Source: Leptobrachium leishanense (taxonomy: Eukaryota; Chordata; Amphibia; Anura; Megophryidae). Taken from it: 64,000 nucleotides of DNA. Of this stretch, positions 42,238 through 54,235 are shown one piece after another. Numbering within the stretch: the stretch's first letter is position 1; each line of letters begins with the position of its first letter. A program made the position numbers and the translations under genes. The stretch spans positions 58,140,881 through 58,204,880 of the forward strand of contig CM019063.1 in NCBI GenBank assembly GCA_009667805.1. Direction: 5' to 3'. The notes beneath the pieces were generated by a model. That model was not told the origin of the DNA. It did no database searches and worked only from the letters and a program-made list of their open reading frames with translations.

Positions 42238-42512
42238 CCGGGGGAAATATGAAAACCCGCCGGGGGAAATATGAAAACCCTCAGAGGGCATATAAAGCGG
42301 AGTCTAATCAGTCTGGGCAAGTCCTCAGCCAAGCGTAAGCAGCGAAATGCATCAAGATAAGAGGCTATAACAGTTGGTGTTCGTTATTTATGACCATTGC
42401 CGGTTTAAGCACTTTATGCCCCTATTCAATGAGGGCGATGTTTGATATCATGTTATTGCATAGCTGATGGCTTTATCTGCCCTCTGAGGGTTTTCAGATT
42501 TCTCCCGGAGGA
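42238..42512. mobile_element. Small inverted-repeat element
   Basis: Ends with an inverted pair: GAAAACCCTCAGAGGGCA (about 42272-42291) against TGCCCTCTGAGGGTTTTC (about 42479-42496), extended by CCGGGGGAAAT/ATTTCTCCCGG. The left arm is tandemly doubled (CCGCCGGGGGAAATATG twice). Confidence 0.6.
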
Positions 42513-42546
42513 AAATTGTGACTACTAAGTCCTACACCGTTCACCT

Positions 42547-42700
42547 GAGTTGGATGTACATACCCTCAAATTAAAGCTGACAGTCTGCAGTTAAAGCACA
42601 TTGTGTTTGTTTCACTCCAACTCCATTGTGGTGGTGTATAGAGCCAAAGATGTTAGAATTATATCGATGTCCCAATATTTCTGGACCTGACTGTATTTTT
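42547..42700. mobile_element. Tc1-like element end fragment
   Basis: TTGGATGTACATACCCTCAA, ATTAAAGCTGACAGTCTGC matches the right part of the Tc1 element at 45628-47100 (about 46958-47000), and CTGGACCTGACTGTA resembles its terminal GGACCTAACTGTA. Confidence 0.65.
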
Positions 42701-44568
42701 CTAAATCAACCGCATTGTCTGCTTTTCAATCATAAAGCGAACAATGCCGCTATAATAACTCACTCATTTCTCACTGCAGAACATTGCAGTGTGTGTCTGT
42801 CAGGTGCCACCTGGGCGGACAGAAGACATACTCTGAGCAGCAATGTTCTGGGGAGAGTGAGTGTTTTGAGCACAGCCTGCGATCCGGTGACTGATTAATG
42901 TACGCTTCCATACATTTTAGAGACAGTACACTTATTGGATAAGCACCCCCTGGTGGCCCCAATGTGCTACTACATGTACAATAATACAGCTCAGGATCCA
43001 TGTTTCTTCAAAGGAAACGATGGAAACACACATTGGTCAAAAAGCTTCAGCACCTTGGTTGACATGTCCGAGGTGCTGAAACGTTGGGAGGCACATTCTG
43101 GAGCCCATCTGCAAACAAATTAAATTTACAGAAAAATATATATATATTTTGCATTGCTCCAGAATATGACCAGATAGGGTTTACTCGATGTTGAGCTCTT
43201 GCAGAAACTTTTGAAGATCAAATATACTCGACAATGGTAGTGAAGGGTTTTATTATATTTATACTTAATGGCACACCTGTTAATGTTATGGAACATCTTG
43301 AATAGGGACCAATCTTTGTTTTCTACACTGACCACTAGGAAATTACAAGAATAAAATACATAAAGGGCCTATTCAACAAAGAACCGAAATTGCATGCGAT
43401 TTTGGTGCTTTGCATTTCGGCCCATTCCCACCCATTGATCTACTAGACATCCAATGAGAAAATTCAAACCCCATGCAAGCCTTGTGCTTTCACCGGGACT
43501 GAATTTCCAGTGCTTGGAGACCCCTAGTGACATAGGGTATAGGTGACCTTGATTCCTGCTCGTTCCTCTCTATGGGAGACCCTGTAAAAATCTACAGATA
43601 CTACTATATGCCACAAACAGTTATTACCAGTTCTCATATGGTTTTATGTGCCATGAGAAGCTAAAGTAGGAGAACTGGGGCTATATTCTTACCCAGACAT
43701 GTGTATTGCCCCGTTTCCATTAGTATTTCACTATTAATGGCTCTATCCTGAGCAAGCAGCTGTATTAGATGCTTGTGTCAACATATTTGAAAGCCAATTG
43801 TAGATTCCATTGTCGCCACCGCAGTTATGAGCTCCGGAAGTCATAGGACTCTTTGGAGTATAGCTATGCACATACTATACTTATGACCACTTAATTGAAT
43901 TGGACATTGTGACACGAATATGTCCTTATCTTTCACTTGGAAGGATTCTCAGCACCGGCTGATTGGCAATTTTCCAAGAGTTGAGTTCTCTGGGATCAAA
44001 AACTATAACAGAATGCTAGTGGAGATGGTTTCAGAAGGAGTCAGCTGGATGAAAGCGCATTTATTCAGTCAACTGTCAATGCCTCTCAGTGCAGAAAGAT
44101 TGGCTGTGTACCCCCTAGTCATTATCAACTTGCAGCTGACATGTTAGTGGTAAATTGGTATCTTGATGGGCCTGTCCTGGATGGCATGGAGGAACCCTTA
44201 CATCTGTGGCACTTGTACAGTGTTCAGCAAGGGACAGGGCCCCCTGGAGCCACTTGGCCCCTGAACACGTCATTGGCTGTCACTCCCCTGATGGCGACCC
44301 TGTTCCTATGAACTCTGCCTGTCCTGACACTTTGCTAGTACTCTGACAATGTATATTAGGTTTGCCCTTGTTTGGATACCTTGTACCTGATTTCTATAAC
44401 TAGGTCCTGCATTACTGGGTTCCAGATCTCCAGCATGACAACTCCCAATTTGGCGGCAGCCTCATGAATTACCCTGTTCTGTCAATAGGTGGATTAACTG
44501 ATTAACTGAAATGACATACTGCATAATAGATGCAATGTAAATAATCCATACTGGTTTCCCTTTTCTAG
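42701..44568. other. Intronic sequence without recognised genes
   Basis: One notable hairpin at 43046-43080 (TTCAGCACCT with AGGTGCTGAA) followed by ACGTTGG. A degenerate copy of the recurrent palindrome (GGAAGTCATAGGACTC) is at 43836-43851. Nothing else is supported. Confidence 0.45.
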
Positions 44569-44698
44569 GTGGCTTTCATGGCCTCCATGGCCACCCATTT
44601 CAGCAACATCAACAGTGGAATCATTTTCAGCAGCGTTGAAACCAATGTCGGAAACTTTTTCGATGTTATGACGGGAAGATTTGCTGCACCAGTGACAG
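44569..44698 (+). CDS. C1QTNF3: C1QTNF3 coding exon (first part of C1q domain)
   Basis: 130 nt; acceptor TTTTCTAG ends at 44568 and the donor GT is at 44699. It encodes residues 89-131, from VAFMASMATHF to RFAAPVT, plus the first base of a split Gly. It carries most of the C1q signature F-x5-N-x4-F-x6-F-x5-G-x-Y-x-F-x-F, read here as FSSVETN, then NFFDVMTGRF; the rest lies in the next exon. An open frame runs on past the donor into the intron, but that extension does not resemble a C1q domain, while splicing at GT restores the family sequence. Confidence 0.94.
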
Positions 44699-45627
44699 GT
44701 ATGACATGCTCCCTGCTTTCCATGTCGGAGGCGTCCATTGGCAAGAATTATCTCGAGAAACGAATCATGACATCCTACGAAAATGTGGGGGGAAATAAAG
44801 GAACCCGGACAGCTTTGGTTATGAGCAGTTTAAATCGTATTGTGAACTCCAAATTATAACAAATAAACGAAGGCAATGAATGCAACAGTTGTAAATTGCT
44901 CAAAATATTATCGTTCCAGTGTAGGGTATAAATGCTGATCTCAGGTAGTCAAGTACCAGAGACTTGTAAAAATCATAAAGGAATCTGACGCGCCTAAGGA
45001 AGTTCAGTCAAGCAGGTTTAACAGGACATAAGCTGTGGCAACGTTTTGGCCATGTCACTGTCCTTGATCAGGCAAAGGATTAATGAAATAAAGGAAGTAT
45101 AATTGGCAATCTTGCACAAGACTCCAGGCTTGCGATTTATTCCAGCAGCTTGGGGCTTGTGTGATCATTCAGCATGTGGTACTTTTTCTGATTAGTCTAG
45201 CAATTTTTCATGATGCGTCGTTTTATCTTGAGAAAAGTCAGCAGAATATAAGATAAATGAGACAAAACTCAATTTTCCCAAACTCCACAGGTCTCAAGCA
45301 GTGCCCTGCATGCCTCCCAGGTAGAGGCGCTTGTTGGGGAGGCCGAGACCCTCCATCACACTTATTGTGCCTCCCGAGCATATCACCGGAAATAAAAAAG
45401 CACCCTGACACCATATTAATACTTAATTAATATTTAATTAATAAATAAAAATAATAATAATATAGAATAACAGGTTATTTTACAACTTTGTCTGATTTGC
45501 AAAGTAATGCTATATAAAGTATATATGTGTATATACTGTATATATAAAAGACCAAAGAACCCCGCACTAAAGAATAAAGAAGTGAAAGAAGCTCCAAGAT
45601 GGCCGGTCTTTTCTACTTCATTATATG

Positions 45628-47100
45628 CTGTTAGGTCCATATATATTTGGACACAGGCACAATTTTCATACTTTTGGCTCTGTACGCCACCAGAATAAAA
45701 TTAAAAGGCAACAATCCAAATGAATTTGAAGTGCAGACTTTCACCTTTAATTCAAGGGGTTGAACATAAATATCAAGTACAAATTTTAGGAACTGCAACC
45801 ATTTTTATACACAGTCCCCCAATTTCAGGGACTCAAATGTAATTGGACAAATGAATATAATCATAAATAAAATGTTCATTTTTAATATTTTGTTGAGAAT
45901 CCTTTACTGGCAATGACTGCCTGAAGTCTGGAACCCATGTAAATTACCAAAGGCTTGGTTTCCTCCTTTCTGATGCTTTGCCAGGCTCCACCTGCTGCTG
46001 TCTTCAGCTGTTCTTTGTTTGTGGGTCTTTCTGTCTTTAGTTTTGCCTTCAGCAAGTGAAATGCAGCTCAATTGGGTTGAGATCAGGTGATTGACTCAGC
46101 CATTGCAGACTATTCCACTTATTTTCCTTCAGAAACACCTGGGTTGCTTTAGCAGTGTGTTTTGGGTCATTGTCCACCTGTACTGTGAAGTGCCGTCCAA
46201 TCAACTTTGCTGCATTTGGCTGAATCTGGGCTGACAGTATATCTCTAAACACTGCTGAATTCATCCGGCTGCTTCTGTCACATCACCAATAAACACCAAT
46301 GCCCCAGTGCCACTGGAAGCCATGCATGCCCATGCCATCACACTGCCTCCACCATGTATTACAGATGACCTTGTGTGCTTTGGATCATGAGCTGTTCCAA
46401 TCCTTCTCCACAATTTTTTCTTTCTGTCATTCTGGCACAGATTAATCGTAGTTTCTTCTGTCCAAAGAATGCTTTTCCAAAACTGGTCTGGCTTGTTTAG
46501 ATGTTTTTTTGGCAAAGTCTAACCTGGCTTTTCTATTCTTCAGGCTATGAATGGTTTGCACTTTGTGGTGAACCCTCTGTATTTGCTCTCGTGAAGTCTT
46601 CTCTTGATTGTAGACTTTGTGTTCTCCTTTCCTCAGAATGTGCCAAACTGTTGATTTGGCCACTACTAACGTTGCTGCTATCGCTCTGATAGATTTGTTT
46701 TTGAAGCCTTACAATGGCCTGTTTCATTTGCACAACGCATGATGTAGGTTCACAGCAATAGATTCTAAATGTAAATACCACACTTAGAATCAACTCCAGA
46801 CCTTTTACCTGCTTAAATATTGAAGAAATAATGGAGTAGCCCACACCTGGCCATGAAACGGCTTTTGAGTCAATTGTCCAATTACTTTTGGCCCCTTCAA
46901 AAAAAGGGGGAGTGGCTAATCTTAAAAGCTGTAATTCCTAAACCCTTCCTCCAATATGGATGTACATACCCTCAAATTAAACCTGAGAGTCTGCACTTTC
47001 AGCCCATATCGATTATATAACTATAGCTTGAATATATTTTGGTAAATACAAAAAAAAACCTTAAATTGTGCCTGGGTTCAAATATATATGGACCTAACTG
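45628..47100 (-). mobile_element. Tc1-like DNA transposon, nearly full length
   Basis: Ends CTGTTAGGTCCATATATATT (45628) and the complement of GGACCTAACTG (47100), with TIRs extending into AGGCACAATTT. The length of about 1.47 kb is normal for Tc1. TA flanks the right end; the left flank reads TG, probably mutated. Confidence 0.87.
46049..46740 (-). pseudogene. Tc1-like transposase, frameshifted
   Basis: Minus strand, in order: helix-turn-helix region (VRLQKQIYQSDSSNVSSGQI), KNRKARLDFAKKH, FWKSILWTEETTINL (first catalytic site region, WTEE where WSDE is usual), HGGGSVMAWACMASSGTG, FTVQVDNDPKHTAKAT (second Asp present) and [10 protein letters not shown] (third acidic residue present). Frame changes near 46515 and 46261, and an altered end after NPIE, break it. 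Confidence 0.85.
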
Positions 47101-47813
47101 TATATACTGAATAACTGTATATACACAGCATAACTATGCAAACCAGAAAAATAGTAACTTTTGAGGATTATATGTCTAGCACATACAGTATTTTTTTCAT
47201 TAGATTTTTTAGGATCTCAATTAATAATGTTAATATAGTAATTAACAATAATAATACAAATGATAATGTTCGCTGGTGTAAATGCATTAACTCCATTTAT
47301 GGCTCATTAGTTTATTGGGTTTCAATTGTCTTTCCAGTTTTATTATTATTGGAGCAGTAAATCTTGGTTTTCTACATTAAGTAATAAATGCAAATTAAAC
47401 CTTTCAATCTAATATTCATAATTGGCGAATTCACAGGAGATCGACTGGGATTTACAAATTAGGATTTGTTTGTCTAAACAGAAATCATAACTCTTATAAA
47501 TCAGCTCACTTTCAATGCCGCACTAAGCTTTTGGTATAGTCCATGGGGTATATTTTCTAGTCATCTGTTGTTAGGCAACAAGCTCTAGCAGTCACTAGAT
47601 GGTTAAAATATTCTCTTATTATTTTCCAAACGGAAACGGCCCATAGTCTGGTTTTAATAAGCCATTACATGGGAAATGAATTGATATTCCAAAGTTACCT
47701 ATAGATGAAATGAATGTGTCATTAAACATCGTAATATAAAAAAGCAAATAATGAAATAACACTTAGCTAAGACCTGTTTTCGCTGAAATCTCTTTTTTTG
47801 CTCCTTGACACAG
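47101..47813. other. Intronic sequence without recognised features
   Basis: AT-rich; nothing supported except the acceptor of the exon at 47814. Confidence 0.5.
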
Positions 47814-47913
47814 GTGTATATTTCTTCACATTCCATATGCTGAAACATGAAGAGGTTGATGATGTATACGTCTACCTTATGCACAATGGAAATAGCATTG
47901 TGAGCATGTACAG
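47814..47913 (+). CDS. C1QTNF3: C1QTNF3 coding exon (middle of C1q domain)
   Basis: 100 nt; acceptor TTGACACAG ends at 47813 and the donor CAG|GTAGGC falls at 47913/47914. The split Gly completes G-V-Y-F-F-T-F, the end of the C1q signature, followed by HMLKHEEVDDVYVYLMHNG and NSIVSMY, strands of the jelly-roll fold. It ends with two bases of a split Ser codon. It is too short to stand out as an open frame and was found by extending the domain from the neighbouring exons. Confidence 0.93.
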
Positions 47914-48077
47914 GTAGGCTTTAATTATTGCATAATGGGTAACCACTCCACTGAACTGTTAGAATTTATTTTACATCAAAATCCTTCATTCTCTATGCAA
48001 AGCCCCCATCCCCTGGAATGCTCTCCCTCTCATGGTCAGACATTCCCCTAGTGTCCCTTCTTTCAAACGCTCCCTAA

Positions 48078-48542
48078 GGCTAATGTCAGACGAACGCAGT
48101 CACAGCGCAATCTGCGTGCGTAGATAACGGACGGACGTATTGACGGAAGACGCTGTAGACACCACACGGCCCGTTTTTGTTAACTGATGTAGAAAAAAAA
48201 AGGGAATTATGGGAAACGAAATTAATATGAAAAATGATAAAAATTTGAAAAGGATATAAAAAGCCATTTTGTGCGTCAAGGTGCTGGATGTCGCAAATAC
48301 GCTGCGCCTGACATCTCATTACTCACACAGAATGCTATGCGGACGTGGTGCACTGTGCGCGTCCGTCTAGCAGTTTTACGTTCTTGCCTAACTTGCGTCC
48401 GTTTGCCACGTGCGTTGTGCGTGCTCAGTTCGGTGCGCACATACTTCGGTGTATGTCTCTATTGATCATGATTCTATGCTACGACGGACGTTAAACTGTG
48501 CGCCGACACAGACGTGATCACTGCGTTCGTCTGACGCAGGCC
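48078..48542 (+). mobile_element. Harbinger-like MITE inside an L2-like LINE
   Basis: 465 bp, ends GGCTAATGTCAGACGAACGC and GCGTTCGTCTGACGCAGGCC, flanked by TAA (48075-48077) and TTA (48543-48545). Shares its right half with 5605-5717. Confidence 0.82.
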
Positions 48543-48609
48543 TTAGAGACATTCCTATTCAGGCAAGCCTACCACCCGACTCACTAATACACCTCACTGC
48601 CCCAACCAG

Positions 48610-48735
48610 TCCATCACTCTCACCTTGCAGTCCATCACTCTCACCTTGCAGTCCATCACTCTCACCTTGCAGTCCATCATTCTCACCTTGCAGTCCATCA
48701 TTCTCACCTTGCAGTCCATCATTCTCACCTTGCAG
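48610..48735 (+). repeat. 21-bp minisatellite, 6 copies
   Basis: Six units of TCCATCA(C/T)TCTCACCTTGCAG: three with C then three with T, inside an L2-like 3' end. Confidence 0.92.
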
Positions 48736-48949
48736 TCCTCTCCTCCTGTTTCCACCCCCAACCCTTCTAGATTGTGACATCCCACGGGAATAGGGCCCTA
48801 GTTTCCTCCTGTACTGGTTTATCAAATGTTGCTCACTCTCAATGTATTGTAACCCTGTCCATTGTTCAGCGCTGCGGAATATGCTGGCGCTATATACATA
48901 AAGAATAATACTGTGATTAAGCATCAAGTATAGATATGGAAATGAACTG

Positions 48950-51329
48950 CTTAACCCCATTCACTGCTGTGTCATTTCACAGCCATGTGCAGAGCTCATT
49001 TTCACCATTTTGTGCTCATAAAGTTTAAACACTATTTAAAGTCACTTTTTTGTAGGACCCATACATATTATACATTTTTTTTTCAGCGGACTCAGCAGAT
49101 TCAAAATATATCATTACTATAAGGGTTATTCAAAGAGCGGCGAACGTGCCACCAAATTGCATTGAACGGTGAATTTCCCTGTACGGTGCAATTTTTGGCA
49201 GTTTGTCTATTCACTAAGCTGTCAATTCTCCAGACACTGGTGGATTGACAGCAAAATACGGTGCAGTTCGCTGCAATTCAACTATCCTCAGCGGCAGTGA
49301 AATTGGCCCAGAGAGAAGGTTAATCTATTGCACAGAAGTGTCAGTTAAATGCCCTGATTTTCGGTGGTTCAGTTTGACAGGTTTATCAGGCAAATCCCAT
49401 AGGATTCAATGTAAAAAACATGATCGTTTTCAATTTTTTTTTTCTTCAACCCTTTATTCTTTTCATTTTCTGCAAACCTTCTTTTTATTTATTTGTTATT
49501 TGGATTTTTTTTTGTACCGTATATTTTGGTGAAATTTTTGAATCCTAATTTTTATTGTTCTAAACACCTTTTAACCCCTTCACTACCAAGTGATTTCCCA
49601 AAAATACATTGTCAGGAACCAGTAGTTATTTTGAAAAATCATTTCTAATTAATTATATTCTTTAAAGACATTTAAAAATACTCCCAATGATTCTATTTAC
49701 TGTACTAACATATTTGGCCAGTAGATGGTGCCATCTACTAAACCAAATTGAGTTACAGTTGCTGTTCTGTTTTTTACTCCAACACTGTATCAGCTTGCTG
49801 AATGCTGGTCCAACATTCAGTTTGCTGATTTTACAGTTTTAACTCTTTGGGCACTATGTGGTTATGCAATCTAGGGTTACTCTTTACAAAAAAGAAATGG
49901 ACAACCTGCTACTGCATTTTTATAACAAAATACGCAATTCTAACCACAACTGAAAAAACAAAATTTTTCGATTGTATGTTCATGAATAATATGACTATGT
50001 ATAAGCATTGCATTTGCTCCCTGCATGGGAAAAAGGAAGGCGGTAATGGCAGCAGTCTTGTTCACTTGGAGAATGCTACTAGCTTAGAACGAAGTAAAAT
50101 TTGGAATTTTTGCTTAATTTTATTTTTACAAATTACATCATCATTCTTGGCATTATTGGAAAGGCCAGACACCTGTCCAATGAAACCTCACATGATCTTG
50201 TGGGGTGCATAGCATAGAGATACAGGTGTCCAAAGTATCTCTGCTTCTCCTCCGAGCAGGGTGGCAGTTTATGTATTAGATGAAACAGTGTGTAATAACA
50301 CACTGCATCATTGCTTGCACCCAGTGTGGAAAATGAGACGGTAAATTATTGCGGCAGCATTGTTAACTTTTCAATTTAAAAGTGGACAACGCCGCTGATA
50401 TAAATCCCATAATAGTTTTTTTATAGTTACACATTACATGGTCAGATTTGGTAGCATTTTAAAGGCCGGTGTCTGGCCATTCCAAAGACACCTCACTTGG
50501 CTTTGTGGGGTATACAGAACTGGAGATACAGGAATCCAGATGGTCCCTGAATCACTAACTAATCCTCTCCAGCTAAGCTGGAGTTAAAGGGGTATAAAGG
50601 ACGCTGTAAAGATTTGGTCGCTTCCAAATTCGGCCCATTGCGCCATTTTTCGAAAGCAATTGAAATTTTTCTAATTCAAGCATTTTTCAGAACCTATCAT
50701 ACTTTAGGGTTAGGGTTATCATATGGTGAAGTCGCCACCTTAGAGAAAAAAAAACCTCATGATAACAGCACGATTTCAGGACTTTTATAAAAAAAACTAA
50801 AAAAGCATGAAATTCTGAATTTAAATGGCACTGTTACCAGGAGCCAGGAATTTTTTAATTTCCCGGCTGCGAGTCACCAGATTCATCAGGATACAGAGCG
50901 CTTGCCGATGTCATGCTCTCTGTGACAAATCGTGGTAGCGAGCGGTCTCAGAAAGGCGACTGATGGATCAGATCTGCTCATGAGCGTGCAGCCCTGGTAC
51001 ATCGTCCTACGCAGGCGCTATGGAACTTGTGTACGTGAAGTGTGTAAGTCCCGTAGCCCTGCACAATTTGCGGTTCTTATGCTACGCAAGCTGCTTAGGA
51101 GAGCAAATTGTGTTAGAAAGCTTCAGGGACTTACAGGTTCGGGAGTCCCTGAGCTGAAGAGGAAGAGCAGCAGGCGGCGAGAAACAAAAAAGTGAGTAAA
51201 ATCACATAAAATTAATTGGGCAGAGGTTATCAGCTACTTTTCAACAGAGTAACCCTTTAAAAACTGCTGTCCCCAAATGTGTGTTTTGTTTCTACAGTTG
51301 AATAATAATACCCATCAGTTAGACGTTAA
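48950..51329. other. Repeat remnants, no gene
   Basis: Starts with a TTAACCCCATTCACTGCTG end related to the TTAA elements at 19042 and 61087, then a GGGTTATTCAAAGAGCGGCGA MITE left end at 49123 without a recognised right end. 49571-50560 has recurring TGGCAT-ATTGGAAAGGCC-type words also seen at 55280 and 55620. Frames of 87-121 codons here lack domains. Confidence 0.5.
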
Positions 51330-51461
51330 TGGGCCAAATTGCATTTTATTACTTTGTATTTCTCTAACGACTGTAACAATTCAATGTTCTTGATCCCAGG
51401 ACATACTGGAAAACAAGAGAAATCTCAATGTATTCTTCCTGGTAAAATACTTTATAAATAA
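51330..51461 (+). mobile_element. 3' end of the L2/Rex1-type LINE
   Basis: TTGCATTTTATTACTTTGTA, CAATGTTCTTGATCCCAGGA matches the complement of 13636-13706, and continues with GAGAAATCTCAATGTATTC, TTCCTGGTAAAATACTTTAT, the tail shared with the SINE at 27.7 kb. Confidence 0.78.
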
Positions 51462-52124
51462 ATTACAATCTTAGCGTTAAAAGGCAGGCGCAAAGGAGGA
51501 AAAACTGCACCTGCAGTTTTCCCCCTTGCACCCGCGTTTTAACGCTGGATTACAATGCAGGCTCAAAAAATGCTGCCTACATTGTTACAGCGCGGTAAAA
51601 TCCGGGATGCTCACGGCAGCGCTGAGCGCAGCCACGAGCATTCACTTGATGGAGTCCACAGGACTCCATTGAGTTTCCCCCTGCCGGTCACATGACCAGC
51701 CGGATCTCACACGGCGAGATCCGCCAGCATAGTGATACGCAGGGAGAGACTGGGGGGACTTTTTCCCCCAGTCTTTCCTGCTCCCGCCGGACGGAGGAGG
51801 CAGTGCAGCTGCGGTCATCGCCGCAGGACAGAGGGTGAGTATGCGATTAAATTTTTTGGTTTTTAGGCTGGTGTTAACGGATTCTGCAGAAGCGGAATCC
51901 GTTAACACCAAGCCCAGGCTGTGGTTAACTTTTTGCTAACCACCGCTAGACGTTAATCAGCGGTAGTAGATTGTAATCCTAACACTGATTAACACTTTGC
52001 TTTCCCCATGTTAAGTATAGGGAGCGCAAAGTACAGTAACCTCGTGCTGAAAAGCGCAAGATATCAAACGCAACAGGTTACTTAACCCGTTTGCGTTTGG
52101 ATTGTTAAATCAAGTTAAATCAAG

Positions 52125-53577
52125 GGGGCCTGATGGGATCCACCCTAAATTATTAAAAGAGCTCAGTGATGTAATAGCAAAACCGTTAACAGATTTATTT
52201 AACCAATCCTTGCTAATGGGAGTCGTCCCAGAAGACTGGAAATTAGCAAATGTTGTGCCCATTTACAAGAAGGGTAGTAGGGAGGAATCGGGGAACTATA
52301 GGCCAGTTAGTCTTACGTCAGTAGTGGGGAAATTAATGGAAACCATGTTAAAGGAAAGGATTGTTGAACATCTAAAAACACATAGATTACAGGATCAGAA
52401 ACAACATGGGTTTACCTCAGGGAGATCATGCCAAACTAATCTTATTGATTTTTTTGATTGGGTAACAAAAATAATAGACACAGGTGGTGCAGTAGACATT
52501 GCTTATTTAGATTTCAGTAGGGCTTTTGATACTGTTCCGCATAGAAGGCTTATCAATAAATTGCAATCTTTGAGCTTGGATTCCAATATTGTTGAATGGA
52601 TTAGGCAGTGGCTGAGTGACAGACAACAGAGGGTTGTGGTAAATGGAGTTTATTCGGCGCAAGGTCTTGTTACCAGTGGGGTACCTCAGGGGTCAGTACT
52701 TGGACCCATTCTATTTAATATTTTTGTTAGTGATATTGCAGAAGGTATTAATGGAAAAGTATGTCTTTTTGCTGATGACACAAAGATTTGCAACAGGGTT
52801 GACGTTCCTGGAGGGATCAGCCAAATGACAAATGATTTAGGTAAACTAAAAAAATGGTCGGAGCTGTGGCAATTGAGTTTTAATGTGGATAAGTGCAAGA
52901 TAATGCACCTGGGACGTAAAAACCCAAGGGCTGAATATAGAATATTTGATACAGTCCTAACCTCAACATCTGAGGAAAGGGATTTAGGGGTTATTATTTC
53001 AGAGGATCTAAGGGTAAGTAGTCAATGTAATAGAGCAGCAGGAAATGCTAGCAGAATGCTTGGTTGTGTAGGGAGAGGTATTAGCAGTAGGAAAAGGGAA
53101 GTGCTCATGCCACTGTACAGAGCACTGGTGAGACCTCACTTGGAGTACTGTGTGCAGTACTGGAGACCGTGTCTCCAGAAGGATATAGACATCTTAGAGA
53201 GAGTTCAGAGAAGGGCTACTAAAATGGTGTACGGCTTGAAGGAGAAAAGTTACCAGGAAAGGCTTAATGATCTTAACATGTACAGCTTGGAAAAAAGACG
53301 AGACAGAGGAGATATGATAGAAACATTTAAATACGTAAAGGGAATCCACAAGGTAGAGGAAGGGAGTATATTTAAAAGGAAACAAAATAGCAAAACAAGA
53401 GGACATAGTCTTAGATTAGAGGGGCAAAGGTTTAAAAGTAACATCAGGAAGCATTGTTTTACTGAGAGGGTGGTGGATACATGGAACAGTCTTCCAGTAG
53501 AAGTGGTAGAGGCCAAAACAGTAATTGAATTTAAGCAGGCATGGGATAGGCATAAGGCTATCCTAAACAAAAGATAA
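52125..53577 (+). pseudogene. CR1 ORF2 reverse transcriptase, truncated but open
   Basis: Open without interruption to TAA at 53575-53577: GPDGIHPKLLKEL, LDFSRAFDTVPH, TSGVPQGSVLGPILF, FADD (52768-52779) and WNSLPVEVVEA. The endonuclease and the first part of the RT are missing, so it cannot move on its own. The uninterrupted frame indicates a recent insertion. Confidence 0.87.
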
Positions 53578-53665
53578 ATCCAGGTAAAGTATCCATGTAA
53601 TTGGGCAGACTAGATGGGCCGAAAGGTTCTTATCTGCCGACATCTTTCTATGTTTCTATGTTTCT
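52125..53665 (+). mobile_element. CR1-type LINE copy 3, 5'-truncated, young
   Basis: Homology to copy 1 starts at GGGGCCTGATGG (copy 1 position about 1365) and runs to TTTCTATG repeats at 53645-53665. ATTG occurs at 52101-52104 and 53666-53669, a likely 4-bp target duplication. Between the left ATTG and the CR1 sequence are two copies of TTAAATCAAG that belong to neither. Confidence 0.88.
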
Positions 53666-53756
53666 ATTGTAAAATGCGGTAAACACCGCAGCAAACGTTA
53701 ATGCTCCGCAAGTGAGCGTTAACATTTGCGTGAAGATTGTAATATAGCCCAAAATG

Positions 53757-54235
53757 TTTTGTAAACATAATTTAGAAACATAACAAGACAGAAGAGTTGT
53801 CATTTGTGCTTACCCCTATGGCTCCATGCGAAACAAAACAGAGGTTTTAATTTACTGTAATGGTCATTAAAGTGTTAAGCCCACCCGCCACGTCACGGTA
53901 TCTTCTTAAGGTGGGTCCTAACCTAATGAAACCAAAAATTGTCTACCGGCAACTGCACGTTTCCTCGCTGCTACTCAGCGAAGAGACAGAATGGTGGGTT
54001 TCCACTCTGAGACTGAAAAAAAAAACACGGAAAGGGGCAGCAGCAAAAATGATCTGGCTGGGGATACACCAAAATATACAAATTTGCACAAAAAGTGGTT
54101 TCACGCACCAGGGCGGCTCCTTAAACCAAGAGTATCCAGCCCACGTCATGTATAAAAGATAACAAGAAAAAAGGTTGTCATTTCCGCTTATTCCTATGGC
54201 TCCCTGCTAAAAACAGAACAGGTTCAGAAACTAAT
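53757..54235 (-). repeat. Dispersed repeat family B, third copy
   Basis: Complement of 37470-37640 and 28440-28560: GCTCCATGCGAAACAAAACA, GCCCACCCGCCACGTCACGG, GGTGGGTCCTAACCTAATGA, and a second partial unit at 54080-54230 (CACGTCATGTATAAAAGATA). Noncoding. Confidence 0.65.

Larger units (their letters stand above)
47990..48915 (+). mobile_element. L2-like LINE 3' end, split by a MITE
   Basis: The coding strand is +: PWNALPLMVRHSPSVPSFKRSL is encoded just before 48075, and [13 protein letters not shown] continues after 48545. Then come a 21-bp minisatellite, GATTGTGACATCCCACGGG and the 3' UTR CAGCGCTGCGGAATATG, ending CATAAAGAATAATA. Protein continuity across the insertion confirms both the LINE identity and the MITE boundaries. 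Confidence 0.8.
51463..53750. mobile_element. GGGCCC-type MITE interrupted by CR1 copy 3
   Basis: 51463-52104 and 53670-53750 are the reverse complement of the 13048-13637 element (shared GGAGTCCACAGGACTCC, CCGTTAACACCAAGCCC-type and GGGAGCGCAAAGT blocks). The right end reads GCGTGAAGATTGTAATATAG before CCC; the left end is joined to the LINE tail and lacks GGGCCC. Confidence 0.75.

Noticed and set aside
44699..44859. Read-through of the C1q exon as an alternative C-terminus
   Set aside because: The frame continues to a stop at about 44859, but the extension is not C1q-like, and a good GT donor with the matching downstream exon gives the complete domain. A retained-intron form cannot be excluded without transcripts.
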